Shown: positions 35,520 to 45,889 of the stretch, in pieces
Layout of the letters: the number at the start of each line of letters is the position of its first letter
How positions within the stretch are numbered: position 1 is the first letter of the stretch
NCBI RefSeq assembly: GCF_001883705.2
Contig: NZ_MDEQ02000017.1
Location: 1-64,000 of the forward strand
Source of the DNA: Burkholderia catarinensis
GTDB lineage: Bacteria; Pseudomonadota; Gammaproteobacteria; Burkholderiales; Burkholderiaceae
Reading direction: 5' to 3'
DNA length: 64,000 nucleotides
Notes under the pieces: generated by a model
The model's database searches: none
Told to the model about the DNA's origin: nothing
What the model saw: only the letters and a program-made list of their open reading frames with translations
Position numbers and translations under genes: made by a program

Positions 35520-36587
35520 TCAGTCGGCGATGTCCGCGACGGGGTCCGCGACCATCGCCGCGCCGGCTTCCGACACTTCCCCGCCACGCTCGCGATAGGT
35601 CGCCGGCGGCACGCCGAACTGCTTGCGGAATTCGCGCCCGAGGTGCGACGCATCGGCGAACCCGCAGCTCGACGCGATATCGGCCACCGTGCGGTCCGAA
35701 CTCGTCAGCAGCCATGCGGCCGTGCGCAGCCGCACCTGCTTCGCGAACACCTGCGGGCTCTTGCCCGTCTCGGCCTTGAACAGCCGCTCGAGCTGCCGCG
35801 TCGACATGTCGAGCTTGCACGCGAGCTCGTCGAGCGGCAGCGCGCGCCCGACATGCTGTTCCATCAGAAGAATCGCGCGCTTGACCTTCGGGTGCGTGGC
35901 CGGCTCGAGGCCCGGCGGATGCGGCTGCGGCGCGTTGCCTTTCTGCATCTCGCCGACGAGCAGGATGCGCAGCGCCTTCTGCACGGTCGCGTGATCGAAA
36001 TGGCGCAGCAGGATCGCGGCGGCGACGTCGATCGACGCGCGGCCGCCCGAGCACGTGATCCGGCGCCGGTCGATCACGAACAGCCGGTCGGCGATCAGCA
36101 GGTCGGGATCGGCGCTCGGGAAGCGCTCGATGAAATCCCAGTAGTGGAACCAGCTCACGCAGGTGCGGTAGCCGTCGAGTGCGCCGGCGCGCATCAGCGT
36201 GAACACGCCGGTGCAGATCCCGACGACGGTCGCGCCGCGCGCCGCCGCGCGGCGGATGAACTCGAGCGTTTCGGGGCCGGCTTGCGGCCCCGAATGCAGC
36301 AGCCCGCCGACCACGACCACGTAGTCGAACGGCTCGGCCGCATCGAAGGTCTCCCACGGCGTGATCTGGATCCCGCAACTCGCGCGCACCGGCGCGAGCG
36401 TCTCGCCGATCACGCTCCACGCGCAGCGCACGGGCTTGCTGTAGTCGCCGTCGTCGGCCGACAGCCGCAGCATGTCGACGAAACCCGAGAACGCGGTCAG
36501 CGTGAAGTTCGGCAGCAGCACGATGCCGAAGCGGATGCGCTGCGGCGCGGGTTCTGCGAGGGGGGAAGCGGGTACGTCGGGTGTCAT
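35520..36587 (-). CDS. GlxA-type AraC regulator beside the sarcosine genes
   Basis: A 355-residue protein with a DJ-1/PfpI-like domain (about 18-200, with TVVGICTGVFTLMRAGALDG) and a C-terminal AraC helix-turn-helix (LDELACKLDMSTRQLERLF). It is divergent from sdaA-soxBDAG. Related regulators in pseudomonads control sarcosine catabolism (SouR) or betaine/dimethylglycine catabolism (GbdR). The neighbourhood favours a sarcosine-responsive role; this is inference from context. Confidence 0.83.
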   Translation of the reverse strand: MTPDVPASPLAEPAPQRIRFGIVLLPNFTLTAFSGFVDMLRLSADDGDYSKPVRCAWSVIGETLAPVRASCGIQITPWETFDAAEPFDYVVVVGGLLHSGPQAGPETLEFIRRAAARGATVVGICTGVFTLMRAGALDGYRTCVSWFHYWDFIERFPSADPDLLIADRLFVIDRRRITCSGGRASIDVAAAILLRHFDHATVQKALRILLVGEMQKGNAPQPHPPGLEPATHPKVKRAILLMEQHVGRALPLDELACKLDMSTRQLERLFKAETGKSPQVFAKQVRLRTAAWLLTSSDRTVADIASSCGFADASHLGREFRKQFGVPPATYRERGGEVSEAGAAMVADPVADIAD

Positions 36588-36849
36588 CGCGGCCAATCTC
36601 GTCACGCCGGGCAGGCGGATCTCACTCGTTTCACTCTGTTTGCGGGCACGGCGGCCGGCAGGCGCGAACGCCTGCCGGACTTGTGGTTTTTCGTCGCGAA
36701 CCATCGCCAAAACGCACTTTCCGGGCGGCCGGCGCGAGGCTTGGCGGGGGTATCCCACGCCGATGCCGTTTTTGTTCTATCGGCCAATTTTACGCTTTGA
36801 TGTACTGATGCCAACGACATTTCACGTACGCCCATCCAGAGGAAGCCAG

Positions 36850-38235
<1,386 letters not shown>

Positions 38236-38251
38236 CGAAGGGTCCATCAAA

Positions 38252-39496
38252 ATGAGCCGCTACTCGATATTCAGCCTGTTCCGCAACGGCCTCTCGTATC
38301 ACGAGAACTGGGAAAAGCAGTGGAGGAGCCCGGAGCCGAAGAAGGAATACGACGTCGTGATCGTCGGCGGCGGCGGTCACGGCCTCGCGACCGCGTACTA
38401 CCTCGCGAAGGAACACGGGATCACGAACGTCGCGATCCTCGAGAAGGGCTGGATCGGCGGCGGCAACACCGCGCGCAACACGACGATCGTGCGCTCGAAC
38501 TATCTGTGGGACGAATCGGCCGCGCTGTACGAGAAGGCGATGAAGCTGTGGGAAGGGCTGTCGCAGGACCTGAACTACAACGTGATGTTCAGCCAGCGCG
38601 GCGTGATGAACCTCGCGCACACGCTGCAGGACGTGCGCGACACCGAGCGCCGCGTGAACGCGAACCGGCTGAACGGCGTCGACGCCGAATTCCTGACGCC
38701 CGCGCAGATCAAGGAAATCGAGCCGACCATCAACCTGAACAGCCGCTACCCGGTGCTCGGCGCATCGATCCAGCGCCGTGCCGGCGTGGCGCGCCACGAC
38801 GCGGTGGCCTGGGGCTTCGCGCGCGGCGCGGATCGCGCCGGTGTGGACATCATCCAGAACTGCCAGGTGACGGGCATTCGCCGCGAAGGCGGCGCGGTGG
38901 TCGGCGTCGATACGGTGAAGGGCTTCATCAAGGCGAAGAAGGTCGCGGTGGTCGCGGCCGGCAACACGACGACGCTCGCCGACATGGCCGGCGTGCGCCT
39001 GCCGATCGAAAGCCATCCGCTGCAGGCGCTGGTGTCCGAGCCGATCAAGCCGGTCGTCAACTCGGTGATCATGTCGAACGCGGTGCACGCCTATATCAGC
39101 CAGTCCGACAAGGGCGACCTCGTGATCGGCGCGGGCATCGACCAGTACACGGGCTTCGGCCAGCGCGGCAGCTTCCACATCATCGAAAGCACGCTGCAGG
39201 CGATCGTCGAGATGTTCCCGGTGTTCTCGCGCGTGCGGATGAACCGCCAGTGGGGCGGCATCGTCGACGTGTCGCCGGACGCGTGCCCGATCATCACCAA
39301 GACCGACGTGAAGGGCCTCTATTTCAACTGCGGCTGGGGCACCGGCGGCTTCAAGGCGACGCCCGGCTCGGGCTGGGTGTTCGCACACACGATCGCCCGC
39401 GACGAACCGCATCCGCTGAACGCACCGTTCGCGCTCGACCGCTTCTACACGGGCCACCTGATCGACGAGCACGGCGCTGCCGCCGTTGCGCACTAA
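38252..39496 (+). CDS. soxB: Sarcosine oxidase, subunit beta
   Basis: A 414-residue FAD-dependent amine oxidase. The dinucleotide motif is VVIVGGGGHGLATAYYL (about 35-52), and the RHDAVAW motif contains His182, equivalent to the His that binds FMN covalently in heterotetrameric sarcosine oxidase. The subunit oxidises sarcosine to an imine. It is followed 25 bases later by soxD. Confidence 0.94.
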   Translation: MSRYSIFSLFRNGLSYHENWEKQWRSPEPKKEYDVVIVGGGGHGLATAYYLAKEHGITNVAILEKGWIGGGNTARNTTIVRSNYLWDESAALYEKAMKLWEGLSQDLNYNVMFSQRGVMNLAHTLQDVRDTERRVNANRLNGVDAEFLTPAQIKEIEPTINLNSRYPVLGASIQRRAGVARHDAVAWGFARGADRAGVDIIQNCQVTGIRREGGAVVGVDTVKGFIKAKKVAVVAAGNTTTLADMAGVRLPIESHPLQALVSEPIKPVVNSVIMSNAVHAYISQSDKGDLVIGAGIDQYTGFGQRGSFHIIESTLQAIVEMFPVFSRVRMNRQWGGIVDVSPDACPIITKTDVKGLYFNCGWGTGGFKATPGSGWVFAHTIARDEPHPLNAPFALDRFYTGHLIDEHGAAAVAH

Positions 39497-39521
39497 TCCC
39501 CGCACTGAAGGAGAAAGAAAC

Positions 39522-39836
39522 ATGTTGCTGATCGAATGTCCGTGGTGCGGGCCGCGCGCCGAATCCGAGTTCACGTGCGGCGGCGAAGCCGACATCGTGC
39601 GCCCCGTCAACAACGAGAACATGACCGACCGCGAATGGGGCGAGTACGTGTTCATGCGCGAGAACAAGCGCGGGCTGCACAAGGAGCAATGGCTGCATGC
39701 GCAGGGTTGCCGCCGCTGGTTCAAGGCCACGCGCGACACGGTGACCTACGATATCAAGGGCTACGAAAAGTTCGGCGGGGCTGCCATCAGTGGCGCGGCC
39801 GCCGGCAACGCACACGAAGAGGGCACGAGCAAATGA
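39522..39836 (+). CDS. soxD: Sarcosine oxidase, subunit delta
   Basis: A 104-residue small subunit with the CPWCG motif near the N-terminus and further Cys and His residues (FTCGG, HAQGCRRWF) that bind a structural zinc. AAGGAGAAAG precedes the ATG. Its stop overlaps the soxA start (ATGA). The subunit stabilises the heterotetramer. Confidence 0.93.
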   Translation: MLLIECPWCGPRAESEFTCGGEADIVRPVNNENMTDREWGEYVFMRENKRGLHKEQWLHAQGCRRWFKATRDTVTYDIKGYEKFGGAAISGAAAGNAHEEGTSK

Positions 39837-42800
39837 GCCAGAAAGACCGCCTCGGCACCGGTGGCCGCATCAATCGCGCGATTCCGCTGACCTTCACGTT
39901 CAACGGCCGCACGTATCAGGGCTTCCAGGGCGACACGCTCGCGTCCGCGCTGCTCGCGAACGGCGTGCATTTCGTCGCGCGCAGCTTCAAGTACCACCGT
40001 CCGCGCGGGATCGTGACGGCGGACGTCGCGGAACCGAATGCCGTCGTGCAGCTCGAATCGGGCCCGTACTCGGTGCCGAACGCGCGCGCGACCGAGATCG
40101 AGCTGTACCAGGGGCTCGTCGCGACGAGCGTGAACGCCGAGCCGACGCTCGAGAACGATCGCTATGCGATCAACCAGAAGTTCTCGCGCTTCCTGCCGGC
40201 CGGCTTCTACTACAAGACCTTCATGTGGCCGCGCAAGATGTGGCCGAAGTATGAAGAGAAGATTCGCGAGGCGGCCGGCCTCGGCAAGGCGCCCGAGGCG
40301 CTCGACGCCGATCGCTACGACAAGTGCTACGCGCATTGCGACGTGCTCGTCGTCGGCGGCGGCCCGTCGGGCCTCGCGGCCGCGCATGCGGCGGCCACGG
40401 CCGGCGCGCGCGTGATCCTCGTCGACGACCAGCGCGAGCTCGGCGGCAGCCTGTTGTCGTGCCGCGCCGAGATCGACGCGAAGCCCGCGCTGCAGTGGGT
40501 CGAGAAGATCGAGGCCGAACTGCGCAAGCTGCCCGACGTGACGATCCTGTCGCGCAGCACCGCGTTCGGCTACCAGGACCACAACCTCGTGACGGTCACG
40601 CAGCGCCTGACCGATCACCTGCCCGTGTCGATGCGCAAGGGCACGCGCGAGCTGCTGTGGAAGGTTCGCGCGAAGCGCGTGATCCTCGCGACCGGCGCGC
40701 ACGAGCGTCCGATCGTGTTCGGCAACAACGACCTGCCGGGCGTGATGCTGGCAGGCGCGGTGTCCGCTTATGTGCACCGGTTCGGCGTGCTGCCGGGCCG
40801 CAACGCGGTCGTGTTCACGAACAACGACCGCGCGTACCAGACCGCGCTCGACCTGAAGGCGTGCGGCGCGAAGGTCACGGTCGTCGATTCTCGCGCGTCG
40901 TCGAACGGCGCGCTGCCGGCCGCCGCGAAGCGGCAGGGCGTGACGGTGATGAGCGGCGCGGTCGTGACGACCGCGTCGGGCAAGTGGCGCGTATCGTCGG
41001 TCGACGTCGCGTCCAGCACGAACGGCCAGGTGGGCGGCAAGCTGCAGTCGCTGCCGTGCGACCTCGTCGCGATGTCGGGCGGCTTCAGCCCGGTGCTGCA
41101 CCTGTTCGCGCAGTCGGGCGGCAAGGCCTGCTGGAACGACGAGAAGGCGTGCTTCCTGCCGGGCAAGCCCGTGCAGGCGGAGGCAAGCATCGGTGCGGCG
41201 GCCGGCGAATTCGGCCTGGCGCGCGCGCTGCGGCTCGCGGTCGATGCGGGCGCGGAAGCGGCGAAGGCGGCGGGCTTCACGGCCGCGCAGCGCCCGGTTG
41301 CGCCGCAAGTCGCGGAAACCGTCGAAGGCGCACTGCAGCCGCTGTGGCTCGTCGGCAGCCGCGAGGCCGCGGCGCGCGGGCCGAAGCAGTTCGTCGATTT
41401 CCAGAACGACGTGTCGGCCGCCGATATCCTGCTGGCCGCCCGCGAAGGCTTCGAGTCGGTCGAGCACGTGAAGCGCTATACGGCGATGGGCTTCGGCACC
41501 GACCAGGGCAAGCTCGGCAACATCAATGGGATGGCGATCCTCGCGCAGGCGCTCGGCAAGACGATTCCGGAAACGGGCACGACGACGTTCCGCCCGAACT
41601 ACACGCCCGTGACGTTCGGCACGTTCGCGGGCCGCGAGCTCGGCGATTTCCTCGACCCGATCCGCAAGACCTGCGTGCATGAGTGGCACGTCGAGCACGG
41701 CGCGCTGTTCGAGGACGTCGGCAACTGGAAGCGGCCGTGGTATTTCCCGAAGAACGGCGAGGATCTCCATGCGGCCGTGAAGCGCGAATGCCTCGCGGTG
41801 CGCAACAGCGTCGGCATCCTCGACGCATCGACGCTCGGCAAGATCGACATCCAGGGCCCCGATTCGGTGAAGCTGCTGAACTGGATGTACACGAACCCGT
41901 GGAACAAGCTCGAGGTCGGCAAGTGCCGCTACGGGCTGATGCTCGACGAGAACGGGATGGTGTTCGACGACGGCGTGACGGTACGCCTCGCCGACCAGCA
42001 TTTCATGATGACGACCACGACGGGCGGCGCGGCGCGCGTACTCACGTGGCTCGAACGCTGGCTGCAGACCGAATGGCCCGACATGAAGGTGCGGCTGTCG
42101 TCGGTCACCGATCACTGGGCGACGTTCGCGGTGGTCGGCCCGAAGAGCCGCAAGGTCGTGCAGAGGGTATGCCAGGACATCGACTTCGGCAACGAAGCGT
42201 TCCCGTTCATGAGCTACCGGAACGGCACCGTCGCGGGCGCGAAGGCGCGCGTGATGCGGATCAGCTTCTCGGGCGAGCTGGCCTATGAAGTGAACGTGCC
42301 GGCGAATGCGGGCCGCGCGGTGTGGGAAGCGCTGATGGCGGCCGGCGCCGAGTTCGACATCACGCCGTACGGCACCGAGACGATGCACGTGCTGCGCGCG
42401 GAGAAGGGCTACATCATCGTCGGCCAGGATACCGACGGCTCGGTCACGCCGTACGACCTCGGGATGGGCGGGGTCGTCGCGAAGTCGAAGGACTTCCTCG
42501 GCAAGCGCTCGCTGGCGCGCTCGGACACCGCGAAGGAAGGCCGCAAGCAGTTCGTCGGCCTGCTGACCGAGGACGAGCAGTTCGTGCTGCCGGAAGGCGC
42601 GCAGATCGTCGCGAAGGACACGCAGGTGTCGGCGGTCGATCCGACGCCGATGATCGGCCACGTGACGTCGAGCTACTACAGCCCGATCCTGAAGCGCTCG
42701 ATCGCGCTCGCGGTGGTGAAGGGCGGCCTGAACAAGATGGGCGAGAGCGTCGTGATTCCGCTGGCCAACGGCAAGCGCATCACCGCGAAGATCTCGAGCC

Positions 42801-42844
42801 CGGTTTTCTACGATACCGAAGGGGTGCGCCAGCATGTGGAATGA
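39833..42844 (+). CDS. soxA: Sarcosine oxidase, subunit alpha
   Basis: A 1003-residue subunit. The N-terminal region resembles a ferredoxin-like 2Fe-2S fold without a cluster, the middle part (about 165-400) has an NAD/FAD-type motif VLVVGGGPSGLAAAHAA, and the C-terminal half is an aminomethyltransferase (GcvT-like) domain with folate-binding features. It channels the imine to tetrahydrofolate, giving 5,10-methylene-tetrahydrofolate. Size is normal for the family. Confidence 0.95.
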   Translation: MSQKDRLGTGGRINRAIPLTFTFNGRTYQGFQGDTLASALLANGVHFVARSFKYHRPRGIVTADVAEPNAVVQLESGPYSVPNARATEIELYQGLVATSVNAEPTLENDRYAINQKFSRFLPAGFYYKTFMWPRKMWPKYEEKIREAAGLGKAPEALDADRYDKCYAHCDVLVVGGGPSGLAAAHAAATAGARVILVDDQRELGGSLLSCRAEIDAKPALQWVEKIEAELRKLPDVTILSRSTAFGYQDHNLVTVTQRLTDHLPVSMRKGTRELLWKVRAKRVILATGAHERPIVFGNNDLPGVMLAGAVSAYVHRFGVLPGRNAVVFTNNDRAYQTALDLKACGAKVTVVDSRASSNGALPAAAKRQGVTVMSGAVVTTASGKWRVSSVDVASSTNGQVGGKLQSLPCDLVAMSGGFSPVLHLFAQSGGKACWNDEKACFLPGKPVQAEASIGAAAGEFGLARALRLAVDAGAEAAKAAGFTAAQRPVAPQVAETVEGALQPLWLVGSREAAARGPKQFVDFQNDVSAADILLAAREGFESVEHVKRYTAMGFGTDQGKLGNINGMAILAQALGKTIPETGTTTFRPNYTPVTFGTFAGRELGDFLDPIRKTCVHEWHVEHGALFEDVGNWKRPWYFPKNGEDLHAAVKRECLAVRNSVGILDASTLGKIDIQGPDSVKLLNWMYTNPWNKLEVGKCRYGLMLDENGMVFDDGVTVRLADQHFMMTTTTGGAARVLTWLERWLQTEWPDMKVRLSSVTDHWATFAVVGPKSRKVVQRVCQDIDFGNEAFPFMSYRNGTVAGAKARVMRISFSGELAYEVNVPANAGRAVWEALMAAGAEFDITPYGTETMHVLRAEKGYIIVGQDTDGSVTPYDLGMGGVVAKSKDFLGKRSLARSDTAKEGRKQFVGLLTEDEQFVLPEGAQIVAKDTQVSAVDPTPMIGHVTSSYYSPILKRSIALAVVKGGLNKMGESVVIPLANGKRITAKISSPVFYDTEGVRQHVE

Positions 42845-43463
42845 AACGAGAAACCAGGCGCCGGTGGCGGGCGCGGGCGTGACGCTTGAATCGCCGTTCG
42901 TCGGCGCGGCCGACGTGCTGAAGACGCACCAGGCGCGCGCATCGAAGAAGTTCACGCTGCGCGAGCGGCCGTTCCTCGATCTCGTCAACGTGCGCGGCGA
43001 GCTGAGCGATCCGGCGTTCGTCAGCGCGTTCGAGCGCGTGGTCGGCTGCCGGCCGCCCGCGGAGCCGAACACGGTCGTGCGCGGCGCCGAGTACGACGTG
43101 CTGTGGCTCGGCCCCGACGAGTGGCTCGTGCGTTCGAACGGCCCGGTGCAGGCCGGCGTGCTCGAAGCGAAGCTCGCGGAGGCCGTGCAGGGTTCGTATG
43201 CGGCGGCGGTCGACGTCGGCAGCGGCTACACGGTGGTCGAGATCAGCGGCGAACGCGTGCGCGACGTGCTCGCGCGCGGCTGCCCGCTCGACCTTCATCC
43301 GCGTGCGTTCAAGCCGGGCCAGTGCGCGCAGTCGCATTACTTCAAGTCGTCGATCGTGCTGATTCCGACCGGTGACGATACGTTCGAGATCGTCCTGCGC
43401 CGCAGCTTCGCCGACTACTTCGTGCGCATCATGCTCGACGCCGCGGCGCCGCTCGCATCATGA
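42834..43463 (+). CDS. soxG: Sarcosine oxidase, subunit gamma
   Basis: A 209-residue gamma subunit of heterotetrameric sarcosine oxidase, with a YgfZ/GcvT-like fold. Recognisable segments are LGPDEWLVRS and the AQSHYFKSSIVLIP C-terminal stretch. It overlaps the end of soxA by 11 bases and the start of folB by 4 bases. Confidence 0.92.
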   Translation: MWNETRNQAPVAGAGVTLESPFVGAADVLKTHQARASKKFTLRERPFLDLVNVRGELSDPAFVSAFERVVGCRPPAEPNTVVRGAEYDVLWLGPDEWLVRSNGPVQAGVLEAKLAEAVQGSYAAAVDVGSGYTVVEISGERVRDVLARGCPLDLHPRAFKPGQCAQSHYFKSSIVLIPTGDDTFEIVLRRSFADYFVRIMLDAAAPLAS

Positions 43464-43900
43464 AGCCGTTCGACGAACCGTTCGTGGCGATCGACGCGCC
43501 GCGCCTGCGCGGGCGCGGCTGGAGCGTGTTCGTCGACGAACTGAAGGTGCCCGCGAGGATCGGCATTCATGCGCACGAGCATGAAGCGCCGCAGCAGGTC
43601 GTGATCGATGCGCGGCTCGGGTATCGCTGCGAGCCGAGCGAGCAGGGCGAGTGGATCGATTACGACGGCTATTGCGCGCGCGTTGCCGCGTTTCTGTCGC
43701 ACAAGCCGCATACGCGGCTGCTGGAGACGCTCGTCGCCGATATCGCGGTGCTGTCGTTCCGCGAATGGCCCGCGCTGGAGTCGCTGACGCTGTCGGTGTA
43801 CAAGCCGAAGATCCGGCCCGGCACGAAGCGCGTGGGCGTGTCGCTCGACTGGACGCGCGGGGATTATTTGCGATGGACGGGGGCGGCGGGACAGCTATGA
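43460..43900 (+). CDS. folB: Dihydroneopterin aldolase
   Basis: A 146-residue FolB homologue, longer than the usual 120 residues by an N-terminal extension. The HEHEAPQQVVIDARL segment contains the active-site Glu, and KPKIRPGTKRVGV near the C-terminus holds the conserved catalytic Lys. It makes 6-hydroxymethyl-dihydropterin in folate synthesis. The start overlaps soxG, so it is part of the sox operon, where folate supply fits the folate-dependent sarcosine oxidase. Confidence 0.88.
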   Translation: MKPFDEPFVAIDAPRLRGRGWSVFVDELKVPARIGIHAHEHEAPQQVVIDARLGYRCEPSEQGEWIDYDGYCARVAAFLSHKPHTRLLETLVADIAVLSFREWPALESLTLSVYKPKIRPGTKRVGVSLDWTRGDYLRWTGAAGQL

Positions 43901-43970
43901 GCGGTGCTGGATCGGGGGCGATCCGGTCAACTCGGGCGGCGGCGCGGAAGCGTCGCCGCGCTTGTTTTAA

Positions 43971-43987
43971 TTCCTGAAATATAGGAA
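43971..43987. promoter_or_regulatory. HipB-type operator copy 1 (TTCC-N9-GGAA)
   Basis: TTCCTGAAATATAGGAA: a dyad TTCC and GGAA separated by 9 bases. First of four sites spaced 49, 49 and 50 bases apart in front of hipBA. Confidence 0.6.
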
Positions 43988-44019
43988 CAATGGGCGATGG
44001 ACTGCTGCTGTCAACATAA

Positions 44020-44036
44020 TTCCTGAAACAACGGAA
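44020..44036. promoter_or_regulatory. HipB-type operator copy 2 (TTCC-N9-GGAA)
   Basis: TTCCTGAAACAACGGAA, sharing TTCCTGAAA with copy 1. It ends three bases before the candidate -35 TTGGCC at 44040-44045. Confidence 0.6.
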
Positions 44037-44039
44037 CAA

Positions 44040-44069
44040 TTGGCCATTCTGCCTCTGGTTGACTATAAT
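44040..44069 (+). promoter_or_regulatory. Candidate hipBA promoter
   Basis: TTGGCC (44040-44045) and a perfect TATAAT (44064-44069) are separated by 18 bases. The -10 overlaps operator copy 3, so occupancy would block transcription. Confidence 0.6.
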
Positions 44070-44085
44070 TCCGACATTCTCGTAA
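44069..44085. promoter_or_regulatory. HipB-type operator copy 3 (degenerate)
   Basis: TTCC-N9-GTAA, one mismatch in the right half-site. Its left end overlaps the -10 element. Confidence 0.5.
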
Positions 44086-44118
44086 TTATATCGTCGGGTG
44101 CGGAGCGTCAGTGCTTTG

Positions 44119-44135
44119 TTCCCGAAATCCCGGAA
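44119..44135. promoter_or_regulatory. HipB-type operator copy 4 (TTCC-N9-GGAA)
   Basis: TTCCCGAAATCCCGGAA, ending two bases before the hipB ATG. Confidence 0.6.
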
Positions 44136-44137
44136 TT

Positions 44138-44464
44138 ATGGCTCGTACCTTACCGCGACCGATCGCGGCACCCGACCCGCTCGCACTGGATCTCGCAGCG
44201 CTGGGGGCGCTCGTGCGCAACCGACGAGCGCAGAACCAGATGCGGATCGACGATGCGGCCGATATGCTCGGCGTCTCCAAGGACGTGCTGTCGCGGCTCG
44301 AGAACGGCCGCGCGGTGAGTCTCGACAAGCTGTTCAAGGTACTGGACGGTCTCGGCCTCAATTTGCTCGTCGTGCCGAAACGCGACGTACCTGTGGCACG
44401 CAACGCATTGCGCGATTACGTGCAGAAGCGTGTCGCGTCACCGGGTTCGCAGGAGGGCGCGTAA
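44138..44464 (+). CDS. hipB: HipB-like antitoxin, Xre-family repressor
   Basis: A 108-residue protein with a helix-turn-helix (about residues 22-75, ADMLGVSKDVLSRLENG), typical of HipB. It binds and neutralises HipA and represses its own operon. The ATG lies two bases after the last of four dyads. The stop overlaps hipA by one base (TAATG), so translation is coupled. The C-terminal tail is short and basic. An in-frame GTG at 44111 is less likely because the operator would then be coding. Confidence 0.85.
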   Translation: MARTLPRPIAAPDPLALDLAALGALVRNRRAQNQMRIDDAADMLGVSKDVLSRLENGRAVSLDKLFKVLDGLGLNLLVVPKRDVPVARNALRDYVQKRVASPGSQEGA

Positions 44465-45816
44465 TGGTCCATCGCCTGTGCGTCTCGACTGACGGCTCGC
44501 CCGTCGGGCAATTGACCTACGATGCCGGTCGCGACGGTTACGGCTTTTCGTACGACCCGGCGTGGCTCGCGCGTGGCGATGCGTTCGCGTTGTCGCCGTG
44601 CATTCCGCTCGATGGCGGCAACCCGCCGGCGGGCGCGGTCCAGCGCTTCGTGGGCAACTTGCTGCCCGAGGGCCGTGCGCTCGACGTGGCCGCATCGATG
44701 TATCAGATATCGAAGGACAATGTCTTCGGCCTGATCCGGATGCTCGGCAAGGAGCCGGTTGGTGCGTTGAGCTTCGTCCCCGACGACGATTCGGCCGCGC
44801 GGGTGCCCGAAAGCCCCGAACCCGTGCGTCGGCCGATTTCGATGGAAGAGCTGACCGATCGTATCCGCAAGCGCGATGCGATCCCGTTTGCCGTCTGGGA
44901 CGATCAGGTGCGCCTGTCGATCGCCGGTCATCAGGACAAGTTGCAGGTGCTCGTCGAGGGTGAGCAGTTCTCGCTTGTCGATGGAGCGCTCAGCAGCTCG
45001 CATATTCTCAAGCCCGAGTCGCGCAGCCCGAATGCGCCGTTCATGGTCGCCAACGAGCATTTCTGCATGACGCTGACGGCTCGCATGGGCCTGCCGGTCG
45101 CGCATGTCGAGATCCGGCGTATCCCGGAACCGATTCTGCTGATCGAACGATTCGACCGAATCGTGACGACCGACCCGGACGATCCGCACCGCGTGAGTAC
45201 GGTGCGGCGACTTCATATCATCGATGGATGCCAGGCCCTCGATTTGCCGGCGACGCTCAAGTACGAGCGCAATCTCGGCAACAACGAGGACGTGCGCAAT
45301 ATCCGCGAAGGCGTGAGCTTCGAGAGACTGTTCTCGTTGACGCCGTCTCTCGAGACGCCGGCCGCCGCACGTTCGGCCATGCTGCGCTGGGCATTGTTGC
45401 AACTACTGATCGGCAACAGCGACGCGCATGGCAAGAACATTTCGTTTTTCGTCAGCAGCGGCGGGCTCGATCCGGCGCCGCTGTACGATCTGGTGTGCGT
45501 GAACGTATACGGCGACGCCTATGTACAGGACATGGCAATGGCGTACGGAGATGTGTTCCGGACCGAGGAGCTGACCGCTTTCGCGCTCGCGGACTTCGCA
45601 CATCGTGCGCAGATCCGGCCGGCACTCGTTGCGCGTGAAATGACGCGGATGGCGACCCTGGCTGCGAAACTGGCTCCCGAGCTGGCGCAATCGGACGTCT
45701 ACGCGGGCGACGAACGTGAGTGGGTGAGCAATATTTCGGAGTACGTGTGTAATCAGGCCGACCGTGTGCTGAGGATTGCACCCATGGTGTCCAAAGTCAA
45801 AGTCGAACTGCTTTGA
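44464..45816 (+). CDS. hipA: HipA-like serine/threonine kinase toxin
   Basis: A 450-residue kinase toxin. The N-terminal subdomain carries the HipA N1 pattern (PVGQLTYD, FVGNLLPEG); the phosphorylatable Ser is Ser152 in VRLSIAGHQDKL; the catalytic Asp is Asp320 in IGNSDAHGKNIS; the metal-binding Asp is Asp342 in LYDLV. All are intact, so the toxin is probably active. E. coli HipA inhibits growth by phosphorylating glutamyl-tRNA synthetase; the target here is inferred. Confidence 0.9.
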   Translation: MVHRLCVSTDGSPVGQLTYDAGRDGYGFSYDPAWLARGDAFALSPCIPLDGGNPPAGAVQRFVGNLLPEGRALDVAASMYQISKDNVFGLIRMLGKEPVGALSFVPDDDSAARVPESPEPVRRPISMEELTDRIRKRDAIPFAVWDDQVRLSIAGHQDKLQVLVEGEQFSLVDGALSSSHILKPESRSPNAPFMVANEHFCMTLTARMGLPVAHVEIRRIPEPILLIERFDRIVTTDPDDPHRVSTVRRLHIIDGCQALDLPATLKYERNLGNNEDVRNIREGVSFERLFSLTPSLETPAAARSAMLRWALLQLLIGNSDAHGKNISFFVSSGGLDPAPLYDLVCVNVYGDAYVQDMAMAYGDVFRTEELTAFALADFAHRAQIRPALVAREMTRMATLAAKLAPELAQSDVYAGDEREWVSNISEYVCNQADRVLRIAPMVSKVKVELL

Positions 45817-45889
45817 AATCGGGAGGTTCACGGGCGATCGTCGCACCCCCCATTCCGGCGTACTGCAACGATCGCCCTGAGCCTGCGCG

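Noticed and set aside
39761..43072. Long open frame on the minus strand opposite soxD, soxA and soxG
   Set aside because: It is an antisense shadow of genes with strong family motifs; composition is Arg/His/Asp-rich and no domain is seen.
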